Source of the DNA: Capra hircus
Taxonomy: Eukaryota; Chordata; Mammalia; Artiodactyla; Bovidae
Length of the DNA stretch: 64,000 nt
Direction of reading: 5' to 3'
Assembly (NCBI RefSeq): GCF_001704415.2
Contig: NC_030813.1
Location: 18,742,001-18,806,000, forward strand
Positions 35,456 to 48,765 of the stretch are shown one piece after another. A model generated the notes under the pieces. It made no database searches. It was not told the origin of the DNA and worked only from the letters and a program-made list of their open reading frames with translations. The position numbers and the translations under genes were made by a program. Position 1 is the first letter of the stretch, and each line of letters starts with the position of its first letter.

Positions 35456-37221
35456 AAAAAATTTAACTAGTTTCCTCTGCAAAATTTTATTGTATGAAAG
35501 GAGCACCTCCCACCCCCACACTATTTCTTTCTGAAGGGTTTTTTCATCAGAGGTCTCCTCCAAACTACTGCTAGTTCCCGTTGTCTGTTCCTCAGTCTAG
35601 GTCTTCTATCTTTGTTTGTTTGTCAAGTCAGGATCCATTTTAGCAACTGATCCATCTATAAATATAAACTCTTAGCATTGTTTATTTGAACCAGTAAACA
35701 AGAAGACATACAAAAGTGGCTTGCTTCTCCTAAATAGATATCTTCTGCTACATAATATCTATCTACTACTTCCTATTGACCTCACTGCTTGATTGGCCTT
35801 TGGTTTCCTCTATTACGTTCCTTTCTGCTGCTGCTGCTAAGTCGCTTCAGTCGCATCTGACTCTGCTAGCAACTGTCAATTGACTTCAGTCTTCTGCTTG
35901 GGCTTCAACTCTGGACAAACTGCATGGTTCCGGCATAGATTTCCAGTTTCCTGGCATTCAACTCTATAGCCCATTCTGGCACTTGTCCTTCAGCAAATGT
36001 TTCCAGTTTGGTACTCCTGGTCCTGACTCATCTCTGTGATTACACAACTCTCCTGAGATTATATTTTCAAAAAGAGGTGATGCAGTTTCATGGAATGTAA
36101 TTCATCATATTTTGTGTATAGCAGTCAGTTTGATGTGGGTTTTTCACATAAAAAGATCACAAACATACACACCACATACATGCAAACACACACATAATTT
36201 TCTATTTTGTGCCATTTGATAACAGTGAAATTAGACCATACACTGACACCAAAGACACTTTCACAGTATGTGAAGTTCTCTGGGTGTCAAGTGTATATCA
36301 CTACCAAGTCAATTGAGACAAATTCAGTTTTTCCAAATGAATCCAGAAATGACCCATTTCATATCAGCCTCCTCTAATACTATATAGCCAGTAGGAAGGG
36401 AAAAGGTTCAAAAATAGAGTATTTCTTGTAAAAACAAAATAAATGTATTTAGTACATAATTCCTTTAAAAAGTGTTTACATGTCAATAAATGATTTAAAG
36501 CATAATATACTACTGTAATGCTTGTTAAAAAATAAAGAATATTTACATGTTCCAAATAAACCCACTTTTGAGTTTCTATTTTACATAAACTTTTAAAAAC
36601 TAAAAGATTTTCAATGAAAGAAGTATAAGGAATAGATATTAGAGAGCATAATACAAGACAACAAAAAGTAAAACAAAATATACTGAATTATGACACTATA
36701 AATTGATTAAGCATCATCTATTAAAATATTTCAAATGGATCAAAGCACAGAAACCAAGTATTACATCTATTTTTGAAAGTGATATTGGCTCACAAGTTTC
36801 CCACATGTAGGAGATTCTTGTCAGTTTTGGTTGCCCAGCATCCAACCCCATTTCAAAAAAATGACAGCTTCCTTCCTCACTCCCCAGTAAACTTGTTCAG
36901 TTGGGTACTATCTTACAGGGTTTAAGTACTGAAATCATGACGCAAGGATAGGACAGAAACCTGCACCTCATTCAATTTGGTGGCAGAGCTCTGTTAGTGT
37001 TGCTATAGATCTCCTCCTGGAGTCTGTGCTTCTTGGCACTCAAGATTTCTTGGTTTCAACCCATTTTCCCACTCTATCTTGTGCGTTCCAACAATTCTAT
37101 AAATTCCCTTGTGTTTTCAACAAGTTCATTTATTGCTAAAGTTAGTAAAAATCAGTTTCATTTGTTTACAAACAGTGGGGTGTAAGAGAAATAATATGAT
37201 ACAGGTACACATATACACATA
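35456..37221. other. single-copy DNA with a SINE scrap
   Basis: A short minus-strand BOV-A piece lies at 35,823-35,868 (gctgctgctgctaagtcgct). Nothing else was recognised, and no gene is supported. Confidence 0.4.
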
Positions 37222-37612
37222 TTTGGATGTGAGAGTTGGACCCTAAAGAAGGCTGAGCACCAAAGAATGGATGCTTCAAACTGTGGTGCAAAGAGACAGT
37301 AGAAGACTTGAGAGTCCCTTGGACTGCAAGGAGATCATACTAGTCAATGCTAAAGGAAATCAAACATGAACATTAATTGGAAGGACTGATGCTGAAGTTC
37401 CAATACTTTGGCCACCTCATGTAGAGAGTCGACTCATTGGAAAAGATCCTGATGCTGGGAAAGATTGAAGGCTAAAGGAGAAGAGGGTGGCAGAGAATGA
37501 GATGGTTAGACAGCATCACTGACTCAAAGGACAAAGGAGCCCAGCGTGCGGCAGTCCATGAGGCCACAAAGAGTCAGCCATGACTTAGCAACTGAACAAG
37601 AACAGCAATATA
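37222..37612 (+). mobile_element. BovB LINE 3' end, decayed
   Basis: It starts at 'ggatgtgagagttggaccct' and ends 'tgacttagcaactgaaca'. Small insertions and losses break the frame throughout. Confidence 0.88.
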
Positions 37613-38215
37613 CAAATACACACAAATAGAGACAGAGCTGCACACACACATGTATATATTGTATTCCAGGATTGAAACTTTGAAGGCCTATCAGAAAGTA
37701 GCCAATTCAAAAAAAAAAAATAGCCAATTCAAAATGTTCACTTAGTATCATCTAAAACAATGTCTCAGTGGCACCATAAAGTTTGAGGAGCATGAGGAAT
37801 TAAAGTGCCCTATGGTAGGGTGGATGTTTCCATGACACTGGAAAAGAATGCCAAACTTAAAATCCCCAATTATCACTACTGCCTTAAAGAATGAACTGAT
37901 AGCCATGAACTAGTAGAAATTCAACTGATTTTACAATCCAGACATATAAAACTTATTTCTTTGCTTGCGATTGCAGGACAATAATCACTAAGAATGGACT
38001 TTGGCTACTTAAAAGGGGAAACTGAATGGAAGGAATGACTCACCCATCTGTCCACATCCTCTCCTATAAAGCACCCTCCACTGACTTCCATCGCCTATGG
38101 AAGTTCTTATTCCTTGGAAGTTGTCCTTCCTTCCTGGTTTAAAAAAAAAAAAAGTCATTATTTCCTTGTCTGAAGAAGCTCCTTTATAAGAGGTAGTTCA
38201 TAAATCCTCTCCTGC
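37613..38215. other. single-copy DNA
   Basis: Contains a short A-run-separated duplicate of tagccaattcaaaa (37,698-37,733) and an A run at about 38,141-38,152. No gene. Confidence 0.35.
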
Positions 38216-40654
38216 TGTTCAGTTCAGTCCAGTCGCTCAGTCGTTTCCAACTCTTTGTGACCCCATGAATCGCAGCACGCCAGGCCTCCCTGTCCATCAC
38301 CAACTCCCAGAGTTCACTCAAACTCATGACCATCGAGTCGGTGATGCCATCCAGCCATCTCATCCTCTGTCGTCCCCTTCTCCTCCGGCCCCCAATCCCT
38401 CCCAGCATCAGAGTCTTTTCCAATGAATCAACTCTTCACATGAGGTGGCCAAAGTATCAGAGTTTCAGCTTTAGCATCATTCCTTCCAAAGAACACCCAA
38501 GACTGATCTCCTTTAAAATGGACTGGATCTCCTTGCAGTCCAAGGGACTCTCAAGAGTCTTCTCCAACACCACAGTTCAAAAGCATTAATTCTTCGGCAC
38601 TCAGCTTTCTTCACAGTCCAAATCTCACATCCATACATAACTACTGGAAAAACCATGGCCTTGACTAGATGGATCTTTGTTGGCAAAGTAATGTCTCTGC
38701 TTTTTAATATGCTATCTATGTTGGTCATAACTTTCCTTCCAAGGAGTAAGCGTCTTTTAATTTCATGGCTGCAGTCACCATCTGCAGTGATTTTGGAGCC
38801 CCCAAAAATAAAGTCTGACACTGTTTCCACTGTTTCCCCATCTATTTCCCATGAAGTGGTGGGACCAGATGCCATGATCTTTGTTTTCTGAATGTTGAGC
38901 TTTAAACCAACTTTTTCACTCTCCTCTTTCACTTTCATAATGAGGCTTTTCAGTTCCTCTTCACTTTCTGCCATAAGGGTGGTGTCTTCTGCATATCTGA
39001 GGTTATTGGTATTTCTCCTGGCAATCTTGATTCCAGCTTGTGCTTCTTCCAGCCCAGCATTTTTCATGATGTTCTCTGCATATAAGTTAAATAAGCAGGG
39101 TGACAATATACAGCCTTGACATAATCCTTTTCCCATTTGGAAGGAGTCTGTTGTTCCATGTCCAGTTCTAACCATTGCTTCCTGATCTGCATATAGGTTT
39201 CTCAAGAGGCAGGTCAGGTGCTCTGGGATTCCCATCTCTCTCAGAATTTTCTGTAGTTTATTGTGATCCACACAGTCAAAGGATTTGGCATAGTCAATAA
39301 AGCAGAAATAGATGTTTTTCTGGGACTCTCTTGCTTTTTCCATGATCCAGAGGATGTTGGCAATTTGATCTCTGGTTCCTCTGCCTTTTCTAAAACCAGC
39401 TTGAACATCTGGAAGTTCACGGTTCACATTTTGCTGAAGCCTGGCTTGGAGAATTTTGAGCATTACTTTACTAGTGTGTGAGATGAGTGCAATTGTGCAG
39501 TAGTTTCAGCATTCTTTGGCATTGCCTTTCTTTGGGATTGGAAAGAAAACTGACCTTTTCCAGTCCTGTGGCCACTGCTGAGTATTCCAAATTTGCTGGC
39601 ATATTGACTGCAGCACTTTCACAGCATCATCTTTCAGGATTTGAAATAGCTCAAATGGAATATCATTACCTCCACTAGCTTTGTTCATAGTGAAGCTTTC
39701 TAAGGCCCACTTGACTTCACATTCCAGGATGTCTGGCTCTAGATTAGTGATCACACCATCGTGATTATGTTGGTGGTGAAAATCTTTTTTGTACAGTTCT
39801 TCTGTGTATTCTTGCCACTTCTTCTTAACATCTTCTGCTTCTGTTAGGTCCATACCCTTTCTGTCCTTTATCAAGCCTATCTTTGCATGAAATGTTCCCT
39901 TTTATCTCTAATTTTCTTGAAGAGATCTCTAGTCTTTCCCATTCTGTTATTTTCCTCTATTTCTTTGCATTAATCACTGAGGAAGGCTTTCTTATCTCTT
40001 CTTGCTATTCTCTGGAACTCTGCATTCAGATGCTTATATCTTTCCTTTTCTCCTTTGCTTTTTGCTTCTCTTCTTTTCACAACAATTTGTAAGGCCTCCC
40101 CAGACAGCCATCTTGCTTTTTTGCATTTCTTTTCCATGGGGATGGTCTTGATCCCTGTCTCCTGTACAATGTCACAAACCTCTATCCATAGTTCATGAGG
40201 CACTCTATCTATCAGATCTAGGCCCTTAAATCTATTTCTCACTTCTACTGTATAATCATAAGGGATTTGATTTAGGTCCTACCTGAATGGTCTAGTGGTT
40301 TTCCCTACTTTCTTCAACTTAAGTCTGAATTTGGCAATAAGGAGTTCATGATCTGAGCTACAGTCATCTCCTGGTCTTGTTTTTGCTGACTGTGTAGAGC
40401 TTCTCCATCTTTGGCTGCAAAGAATATAATCAATCTGATTTCGGTGTTGACCATCTGGTGATGTACATGTGTAGAGTCTTCTCTTGTGTTGTTGGAAGAG
40501 GGTATTTCCTATGACCAGTGTGTTCTCTTGGAAAAATTCTATTAGCCTTTGCCCTGCTTCATTCCGTATTCCAAGGGCAAATTTGCCTGTTACTCCAGGT
40601 GTTTCTTGACTTCCTACTTTTGCATTCCAGTCCCCTATAATGAAAAGGACATCT
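38216..40654 (-). mobile_element. BovB LINE, 3' segment of a twin-primed copy
   Basis: In element sense (minus strand) it runs from the endonuclease at the FIIGDWNAK motif (about 40,640), through linker and reverse transcriptase, to the 3' tail at 38,216-38,240. It is the longest uninterrupted BovB coding stretch in the window. The missing 5' part lies directly beside it at 40,655-41,092 in reversed orientation. Confidence 0.95.
38513..39463 (-). pseudogene. BovB reverse transcriptase fragment
   Basis: A 316-residue open frame covers the fingers/palm (GFRKGRGTRDQIA), motif A (FIDYAKSFDCVDHNKL) and the C-terminal region up to WTARRS. The catalytic box reads YAED, not YADD (38,994-39,005), so one metal-binding aspartate is a glutamate. 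Downstream, TGA at 38,436-38,438 (minus sense) and a frameshift cut off the tail. A further open piece (39,506-39,874) carries the preceding linker. Confidence 0.9.
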
Positions 40655-41092
40655 GACAGAATGTGGTCCCCTGGAGAAGGGAATGGCAAACCACTTCAGT
40701 ATTCTTGCCTTGAGAACCCCATGAACAGTATGAAAAGGCAAAATGATAGGATACTGAAAGAGGAACTCCCCAGGTCGTAGGTGCCCAATATGCTACTGGA
40801 GATCAGTGGAGAAATAACTCCAGAAAGAATGAAGGGACAGAGCCAAAGCAAAAACAATACCCACTTATGGATGTGACTGGTGATAGAAGCAAGGTCCGAT
40901 GCTGTAAAGAGCAACGTTACATAGGAACCTGGAATGTTAGGTCCATGAATCAAGGCAAATTGGAAGCAGTCAAACAGGAGATGGCAACAGTGAACATCAA
41001 CATTGTAGGGATCAGTGAACTAAAATGGACTGGAATGGGTGAATTTAACTCAGAGGACCATTATATCTCATGCTGTAGCCCATTGTTATTAG
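40655..41092 (+). mobile_element. BovB LINE, inverted 5' segment of the same copy
   Basis: Plus-strand BovB 5' UTR ('gtggtcccctggagaaggga') followed by the beginning of the protein (IGTWNVRSMNQGKLE, then SELKWTGMGEFNSEDH). It is head-on to the 38,216-40,654 segment. Together they make most of one BovB, lacking about 0.23 kb of endonuclease between the two parts. This is the layout expected from twin priming during insertion. Confidence 0.93.
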
Positions 41093-44000
41093 ACCAGTAA
41101 CTAGAACAGACTGCAGAATGTCCCAGGGTATCATACATAGGATTGAACTTGTGTAGAAAAGATTAACAAACCAAAAAAAAAAAAAAAAAAGGCAAGAATT
41201 TGCTTATTAATACTGTTACAAGCTTTTATTTTGAACTTTCATAGTACATGACCAAGGAAGGCAAAATTAAGTTTAGATTGGTCTGCATTTGTCAAAATCA
41301 ATGTGCTTTCCAGAAAATATATTTCTAACATGCCACCTTAAACATCTAGCATGTTCCTAAATTTTATTAGTATATTTAATGACCCCAAACCCAACATTGA
41401 CACTCTAAAGGGATCTGACATGCCAGATATCCTTGGGCATAATAAAGACAGAATTCAAAGGCTTTCAGAAATAGGAAAAATAAAACTTTGTTGCTACCAT
41501 TCATGAATATGCCCTTGTTTCCTCTCTGACAAACAATGCTCAGAGACTATCTTTGCCAATAACTTATTTAATGCAGGCTCACTGTGGGAATTATAATTTG
41601 TAATAATAATACTTCACAAGCCAACAACATTCAGAATAATATCTCTTATTAGGCCATTAAAGAAATAACATACTCCAAACCAGTGAGAGATTAATTACAC
41701 TATTGTTCCAGGCAGAGGGGAGGTGAAAGAAATAAAGTCCACATTTAGCTGATGTGTACAATTCTACAAGCGGGTTTTTGAAAGGGTCAACTTGGCCAAC
41801 CAAGAGCTGATGTCCACTTGCCAGGGCAAACCAAGTCTCTTGTTACCAGAGCATGATGTTAGCAGAACAAAGGTGCTGGTACTGGCAGGCGAGGTGGTCT
41901 GCTCTGAAGGTCATTACTCCAAGGACCATTACACAGCCTTGTTGCTACCTATGAGGAGCAGCCTTGCCAAGGCAGGAATAGATGCCCCTTGTTTTTCCTG
42001 AGTCTTCTGCACAGTTCCACACCACTGCCTACTAAGAGTAGCCTGATCACAGGGGAGCAAGTCTCTCAAAATCTTCAAAGGGCTACTCAGATCAGCAAAG
42101 AGCAGCCTTGCTCAGACCAAACAGTCTCAATAAAAGTTCTCACAAATTCTTGGTATTATCCATTACATCACAGTTGAGTCTCCACACGTTCACACTGAGC
42201 AGCATAGTAATTTTACCGATATCATCCTGACACAGCCTCCCCAACACAAGTTCTCCCTTAGATAAAAACAACTTAAGCGTGAACAAGTAGATCAAGACAA
42301 TTTCACTTAGTAATGAAAAGTGGATATGAACTCATAACAAACCAATATACAACATTCGATTTTCCCCTTAACTTCATCCTTAAAGAGAGGTTTAAAAAGA
42401 TAACAAACAAAAACTCCCTTTATTAAAATACTGTGATATATATCACTATAGGAACCATCAGTGTCTATAAGTCACACTGACTGCTCTCCCAAGCTCAGAA
42501 TTATTATGAAAGGCTAGTTAAAACAGGCTCCACAATCTCAACAAGAATTGAAAAACAAAGTGCTACAGAGGTGGAGTCTAGGGCATTACACCAGAAGGAA
42601 AGTGAGACGACTATAATAGCTAGCAGTAACTCGAATAGTTTCATCTGCATAAATTCCTGGTGATGGTTAATTAATTATGAAGTCCCAGAGAACAAATTAC
42701 ATATGTAAAATATGAAGGTTTTACCTGATTTGTATGACAAAAATACAGTTCAGAATTATTAATTTGGAAAAAAAAAAAAGAGAAATTCAATCTGAGAACA
42801 TAGGATTGATACTACAAAGAGGAAGGTAAAAACAACAAAAAATAAGTTGGCACTGATCTTTTTCTGGCCATAGGAAAATTTGTGAATACTGGCAACCAAT
42901 GAAATTAGATTTTAATAATTATAAGAGACTATTTACAGAAGAGAAACTCTGAATGCTCAACAAATATGTGCCTAGATAATCAATCGCACTTGTAATTAGG
43001 AAAGCGCAAGGTAAAACAAAACTGAGACAGTCTGGTATATGTCAGAAAAGTCTGACAATACTAAAGTCTGCACTCTGTTCTATGCTATAAATTTATAATG
43101 CTAAAGGTACATTTTGCCCTAGTACCTAGAAATCCTACTTGTAGGTACATAGAGAACTATAAGTTGCAAAAGACATATATAAGAATTTTCATTGTAACAC
43201 ACAGAGTTTTATCTGCCTGGTTTACTTTGGAACTCTCAACTCTAGGACCATGACTAGCAGGTAGAAGCTGCTCAGAAATACTGTCAAACAGATGAATAGT
43301 TATTCAAGAATTGACAGATACCAATTAAATATTCCAGTTCATGTGAAAATGTAAATTTGCAATGAGTAATGGAAGGCTTCTTGTATGATAATAAGACTTG
43401 CATATCTTGTATAATAATAATAGGTAGCATTATAGAGTACTTGCTATTTTCCAGATAGTTTTAAGTCTCATTTAGCAGTCACTCACCCAAGAATCCCACA
43501 TTGTTTTTGTTTTCAGAAAGGTTAAGTACTTCAGCTTCTGAAGCACATTTGGCCTACAGAGATATTCTGGCAGTCTGCTCAATACAATTAAACAATTTTA
43601 AATGCACTGTTGAATGAATGCATTAAGGTAGAAAAAATGGCAGCAGTTCATCATACATTCAACCACCACCACTCAGCAAATTTCACTTGCCAGTTTGAGT
43701 GGGTTTTTTGTCACCTGCCTTGTCCCTGAAAGCATTTAAATTAGTTACCCATGCCATAACAAGTAAATGTAATTATTACTTCTTTCTACTCACATGGTAA
43801 TAATTTTCCAGCTTTCTGCAAGTTGGTGAGTGACTACATATAGTGTTCCCTAGTGGATTAGAAGCAGGGGAACTATCCAATTTTCTGTGTCCCTGGGGGA
43901 ACCAATTAAGTAGTTTTCAATATGGGGGTAAGGGGTTCCTGAGGTCAACCTGAATTGGGTGTGATAAAATTTCAGACATTTGTAAGCATTTCATATATTC

Positions 44001-46735
44001 TAGTAGAGTAAAACAGCTAAAGGTTTTGTTTGGAAGCTGGTGAATCTTATAGAAATAAGATATTCCTAAAGGAAGGTGAAGTAAATACTCACCAAACTGG
44101 TCTAAGAACAATAGCTTGTCATAAACACAGTGGGATGATTTTGAGTTTAGTAACTTTTCTCCAGCAAGCTCCTGGTGGCTGAGTGCAGAAAGGAAATTAT
44201 AGCAGATGTTATATCTCAGTCAAAGGCAAAAGATTTTTATTTTAGATTTTATTAATTCCTGATACACCCTATGCCATGGAAGCCAAGCAATGACCCATTC
44301 AACTGTTTATTGAAAAGGAAAAGTAACAATTATATAATTTCTCAAGTGTCCATCAAATTCTTCCACCTTCTAGCAAAACCTAATAAACATGCTCATAACA
44401 TACCCAAACTCAGATTAGGGTGGTGGAAAGACAGGGGTAAAACAACTTATCTTGAAAAATAACATTTTGCTTTTCCCTGAAATCTCTCTTCTGGTTTTCT
44501 CCTGTGAGCTCATATTATCTTTAATTTTGGCACACAGTAAAGGATTTAAGTTACTAGACCTCCTGGACTTAGGTTTCTGTACATGTTGAGCATGATCATA
44601 TTAGTCAGCTAAAACCCAGGATAATCTACACCAGAGATCATCTTTAGAAGAGGTGAAATGGTCAGCAAGTTATTAGGGGGTGACTCCATTAGCTAGATAA
44701 AATCTAGTCTTGGGAGCCACGTATCACCCAACTCTGGAGTAGCTGAGATTCTGAACAATAGAATACTCCCTTAATAAAGGAGAATACTCCTTTAAAGGCA
44801 TCCTAACGTGTCCATCTGCCTGAAAGTTCTAGGCACATTTCAAGTCACAAATCAAATGCACCTTTCTCAATAAGGCCTTCATGAATACAATTCATCACGA
44901 TTTGTCTTCCGTCTTCTACTCCAAGACTTCAACTTTACCCCTATTACAGCATTCACTGACAGCTTTGTTGTACTAATGTTTGTATCTGTCTCCTCAACCA
45001 GACTGTACCTTCTGGGTGAAAAATACAAGTACTGCATACATTTTCATACTGAATGAAACTGTATTCATAAAGCCATTAGGCTCTTGAGTTTGGACAAGTA
45101 CAGCATTCCTTACTGTTTCATTCTGTTCTAGTAAAAAGTCCTCCATTATAATCTGGGCCTAAACCAACTTCAGTGTTGGAAAATGATAGCTGGCCAATGA
45201 AGAAGAAGAAAATGATCTAAATGTTCAGCCCTTACTGCCTGTATCTGGAAGCAAGTCCCACTGTTATCATCACTTCCATTTAATAATGGAGGTGGTTAAT
45301 AAAGTGCACTGAGATAAACTGTTCATATGGGAGAGGGTTTCAAACTGGGGAGCATAATCCTCAAATTAGGAAACAAGGGAAATTGCTTCACACAAAATAT
45401 CATCACACTCAGGAAGTATATTTCATAGGAAGGAAGTTATTAAAGAACATAGGTGAGCTCAACTAACACCTACGTTTATATTTGGAACCAATCAAGAAAA
45501 GTAAACACAAATGAGAGTTCTCTTGAATTGGCAGGGTCCAATATTCTAACAATTAAGAAAAAGACACGAACTAAAGCCTCTGGAATCTTCTCATTCCTAA
45601 ACAGATATTCAGTTTTCCCCTTGTTTATAAAATGTCAAAGTTGAAGCAGATTTACATAATGGATATATTTTCCAAAAGAACATTTTATGAGATAAATCCA
45701 TTTCTTCTTTCTAAAGATGAAACTGTTTATTCAAAGGGAAGAATATCATGAATTCTAACGGCTATAAAACTATAAAAATGTTGTATGAAAAAATTATCAT
45801 GATGCATAATTAACAAAATAGGGCTAATCCTGAAAATGATTAGCTTTTCCTTCCCTAACAAGAAATTCAGGTACCTAATACTTTAGACTCAGATATCTGA
45901 CACAATTCAATTCATGATTATAATGCAGAAGAGGCAACCTGGATAATGAACGTGGTAATAAGCTTATTGTTGTTGAAAAATTATTTTTAATTACAAGATC
46001 TCTACATACTTAGTACTTCAAGTTAAGTCTCCCTGCCATACACTTATGGTTAGTAATAAAAAGAAACTAGATTTAAGATGTTTAAAGCCTTGAAAAATAA
46101 AGCAGAGTATTTCACTAAAGTCTTCCTCTGCCACTTCCTCCCCCCAAACAAAACCCCTCACTTTCAGAAATACACCTACTTATACCTGCTAGTTTAATTT
46201 TGCTACATCATTACTACTGAAATGTTAGCAAAAGTTAAATATAAGTACCCATCCCTTCCAAATCACAGAAGTGTCAGCTCTCCTCTAAGTAAATCATACG
46301 ACTATTTTATAGGTTTCAATGACCATGTGTACAGTGCTTCCTCAATCATCTGATAGCACAAGAAACATCTATTACTTTTTCCAGAGAAGAATTAATTGTT
46401 TTTCTCCTTTTCATTTTTTTTCTGAAGCTCATGGGAACCCAATCACATTAAGCAGCAGAAACCAAACAGAATCTACGTTTATTTAAATCAGTCAGCTAGA
46501 GGTCAATTTATACAGCAGTAAAGCTGACCAAGACCCAGGAGTATAGGTTGAAATTCAGCTAATAAGTTCAACCTACATCATCACTGCCATTGTTCTGTGA
46601 TCGTTTTTCTATTAAATTATACATTCAAACATACGCTGCTATGCAAAGCGGTCTCTTTTCAAAACCCAAAGACTCACAATTAGAGTTTTATTTTGCGTGC
46701 TACTTATTCTCATCACCTCCATTCTTTTACTAAAA
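41093..46735. other. repeat-poor single-copy DNA
   Basis: Over 5.6 kb no BovB, Bov-tA, BOV-A2 or young L1 was found. Old pieces may be present: a MIR-like scrap at about 43,420-43,500 and an L2-like end at 44,810-45,060. A GC-richer block at 41.77-42.25 kb with AATAAA at about 42,130 could be an old LTR or part of a gene, but I cannot assign it. An A run lies at 41,173-41,190. Confidence 0.4.
44810..45060 (+). mobile_element. probable L2 3' end
   Basis: The order 'gcacctttctcaataaggcc', 'ttcatgaatac', 'cattcactgacagctttg' and 'gtatctgtctcctcaaccag' matches the layout of the L2 3' region, strongly diverged. Confidence 0.4.
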
Positions 46736-48765
46736 AATTTATTTTGGTAAGAATACATAGCATGAGATCTACTTGCAACAGATTTTTAAGCATATCATAT
46801 TGATATTCATACATAACATTCTAAACACAGGATCTCCAGAATTCATACATTTTCCATAATGAAAACTTTATACTCATTGTTATCAGCTCCCCTTTTCTCC
46901 TTACTCCTTATTCCCCAGCAACCACAATTCTACTCTTTGCTATCTTGAGTTTACCTCTTTTAGATATCACATACACATAGATTCATGCAGAGTATTTACT
47001 GTTCTTCTGTGACTGGCTTATATCACTTAGTATCAGTTCAGTTCAGTCAGTTCAGTCACTCAGTCATGTCCAGTTCTTTGCGACTCCATGCACTGCAAGC
47101 ATGTCAGGCTTCCCTGTCCATCACCAACACCCAGAGTTTACTCAAACTCATGTCCATCGAGTCAGTGATGCCATTAAACCATTTCATCCTCTATCGTCCC
47201 CTTCTCCTCCTGCCTTCAATCTTTCCCAACATCAGGGTCTTTCAAATAAGTCAGCACTTTGTGTCAGGTGGCCACAGTATTGGAGTGTCAGCTTCAGCAT
47301 CAGTCCTTCCAATGAATATTCAGGACTAATTTCCTTTAGGATTGACTGGTTGGATCTCCTTGCAGTCCAAGGGACTCTCTAGAGTCTTCTCCAACACCAC
47401 AGTTCAAAAGCATCCATTCTTCGGTGCTCAGCTTTCTTTATAGTCCAACTCTCACATCCATACATGACTACTGGAAAAACCATAGCTTTCACTAGACAGA
47501 CCTTTGTCAGTAATGTCATGTCTCTGCTTTTTAATATACTGTCTAGGTTGGTCATAGCTTTTCTTTCAAGGAGCAAGTGTCTTTGACTGTCATGGCTTCA
47601 GTCACCATCTGCAGTGATTTTGGAGCTCAAAAAAATAAAGTCTCTCACTGTTTCCACTGTTTCTCCATCTATCTGCCATGAAGTGATGGGACCAGATGCC
47701 ATGATCTCAGTTTTAAGCCAGCTTTTTCACTCTCCTCTTTCACTTTCCTCAAGAGGCTCTTTAGTTCTTCTTTGCTTTCTGCCATAAGGGTAGTGTCATA
47801 TGCATATATGAGGTTATTGATATTTCTCCCAGAAATCTTGATTCCAGCTGGTGCTTCATCCAGCCCAGCATTTCGCATGATGTACTCTGCATATAAGTTA
47901 AATAAGCAGGGTGACAATATACAGCCTTGACGTACTCCTTTCCCGACTTGGAACCAGTCTGTTGTTCCATGTCCAGTTCTAACTGTTGCTTCTTGACCTG
48001 CACAGTATAGTGTCTTCAAAGTCCATCCATGTTGTCACATATTGCAGCATTTTCTTTATTAAGGCTGAACAACATTCCATGGTATATATACTATATTTTT
48101 TAATCCATTAATCTGTCCATGGACATGTAAGACACTTCTACATTTTGGTTATTGTGAATAGTGCAGCAATGAACATGGGAGTGCTAATATCTTTCTGAGA
48201 TACTGATTTCAGTTATTTTGGATAATACCCAGAAGTGGAATTGCTGGGTCATATGTGATTTCTCTTTTTAATTTTTTGAGGACCTTCCCACCAGCTTCCA
48301 CAATAGTGCACCATTTTGCACTCCCAACAGTCAATAGTGTACAAGGGCCCTGATTTCCACAACCTTGTCAACACTTGTCTATACACACACACATACATAC
48401 ATGCATATATATAATAATTATAATATCCATTCTAACTGGTGTGAAGTATATCTCACTGTGATCTTGATTTTTGATTCCCTAATGATCTGTGACATTGAGC
48501 ATTTTTTTAAAAAGCCATTGGCCATTTATATGTCATCTTTGGAGAAATGTCTATTCAAATTCTTAATTCATTTTTAAACTGGGTTATTGGTATTTTTGCT
48601 AATGAGTTGCAGCAATTCCTTACATATTTTGGAAATTAACCCCTTAACAGATGCATGATTTGCAAATACTCTATCTCCTTCTACATGTTGCCTTTTCACT
48701 TTTTTTTACTGTTCCCTTTGCTGTGCAAAAGCTTCCTAGTTTCATAGAGTCCCATTTTTCTTATC
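46736..48765 (-). mobile_element. old L1 3' end split by BovB
   Basis: Minus-strand L1: 3' UTR at 46,736-47,033, then after the BovB the ORF2 end ('aacattccatggtatatata', 'agtggaattgctgggtcata', 'gatttccacaaccttgtcaa') to 48,765. Many substitutions; no long open frame. Confidence 0.85.
47034..48003 (-). mobile_element. BovB LINE, 5'-truncated
   Basis: Minus-strand copy from the tail (cagttcagttcagtcagttc) to the reverse transcriptase around GQEATVRTGHGTTDW. The catalytic box reads YAYD (47,795-47,806). It lies inside the old L1; 'agtat' flanks both ends (47,029 and 48,005), the only hint of a target-site duplication. Confidence 0.93.
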
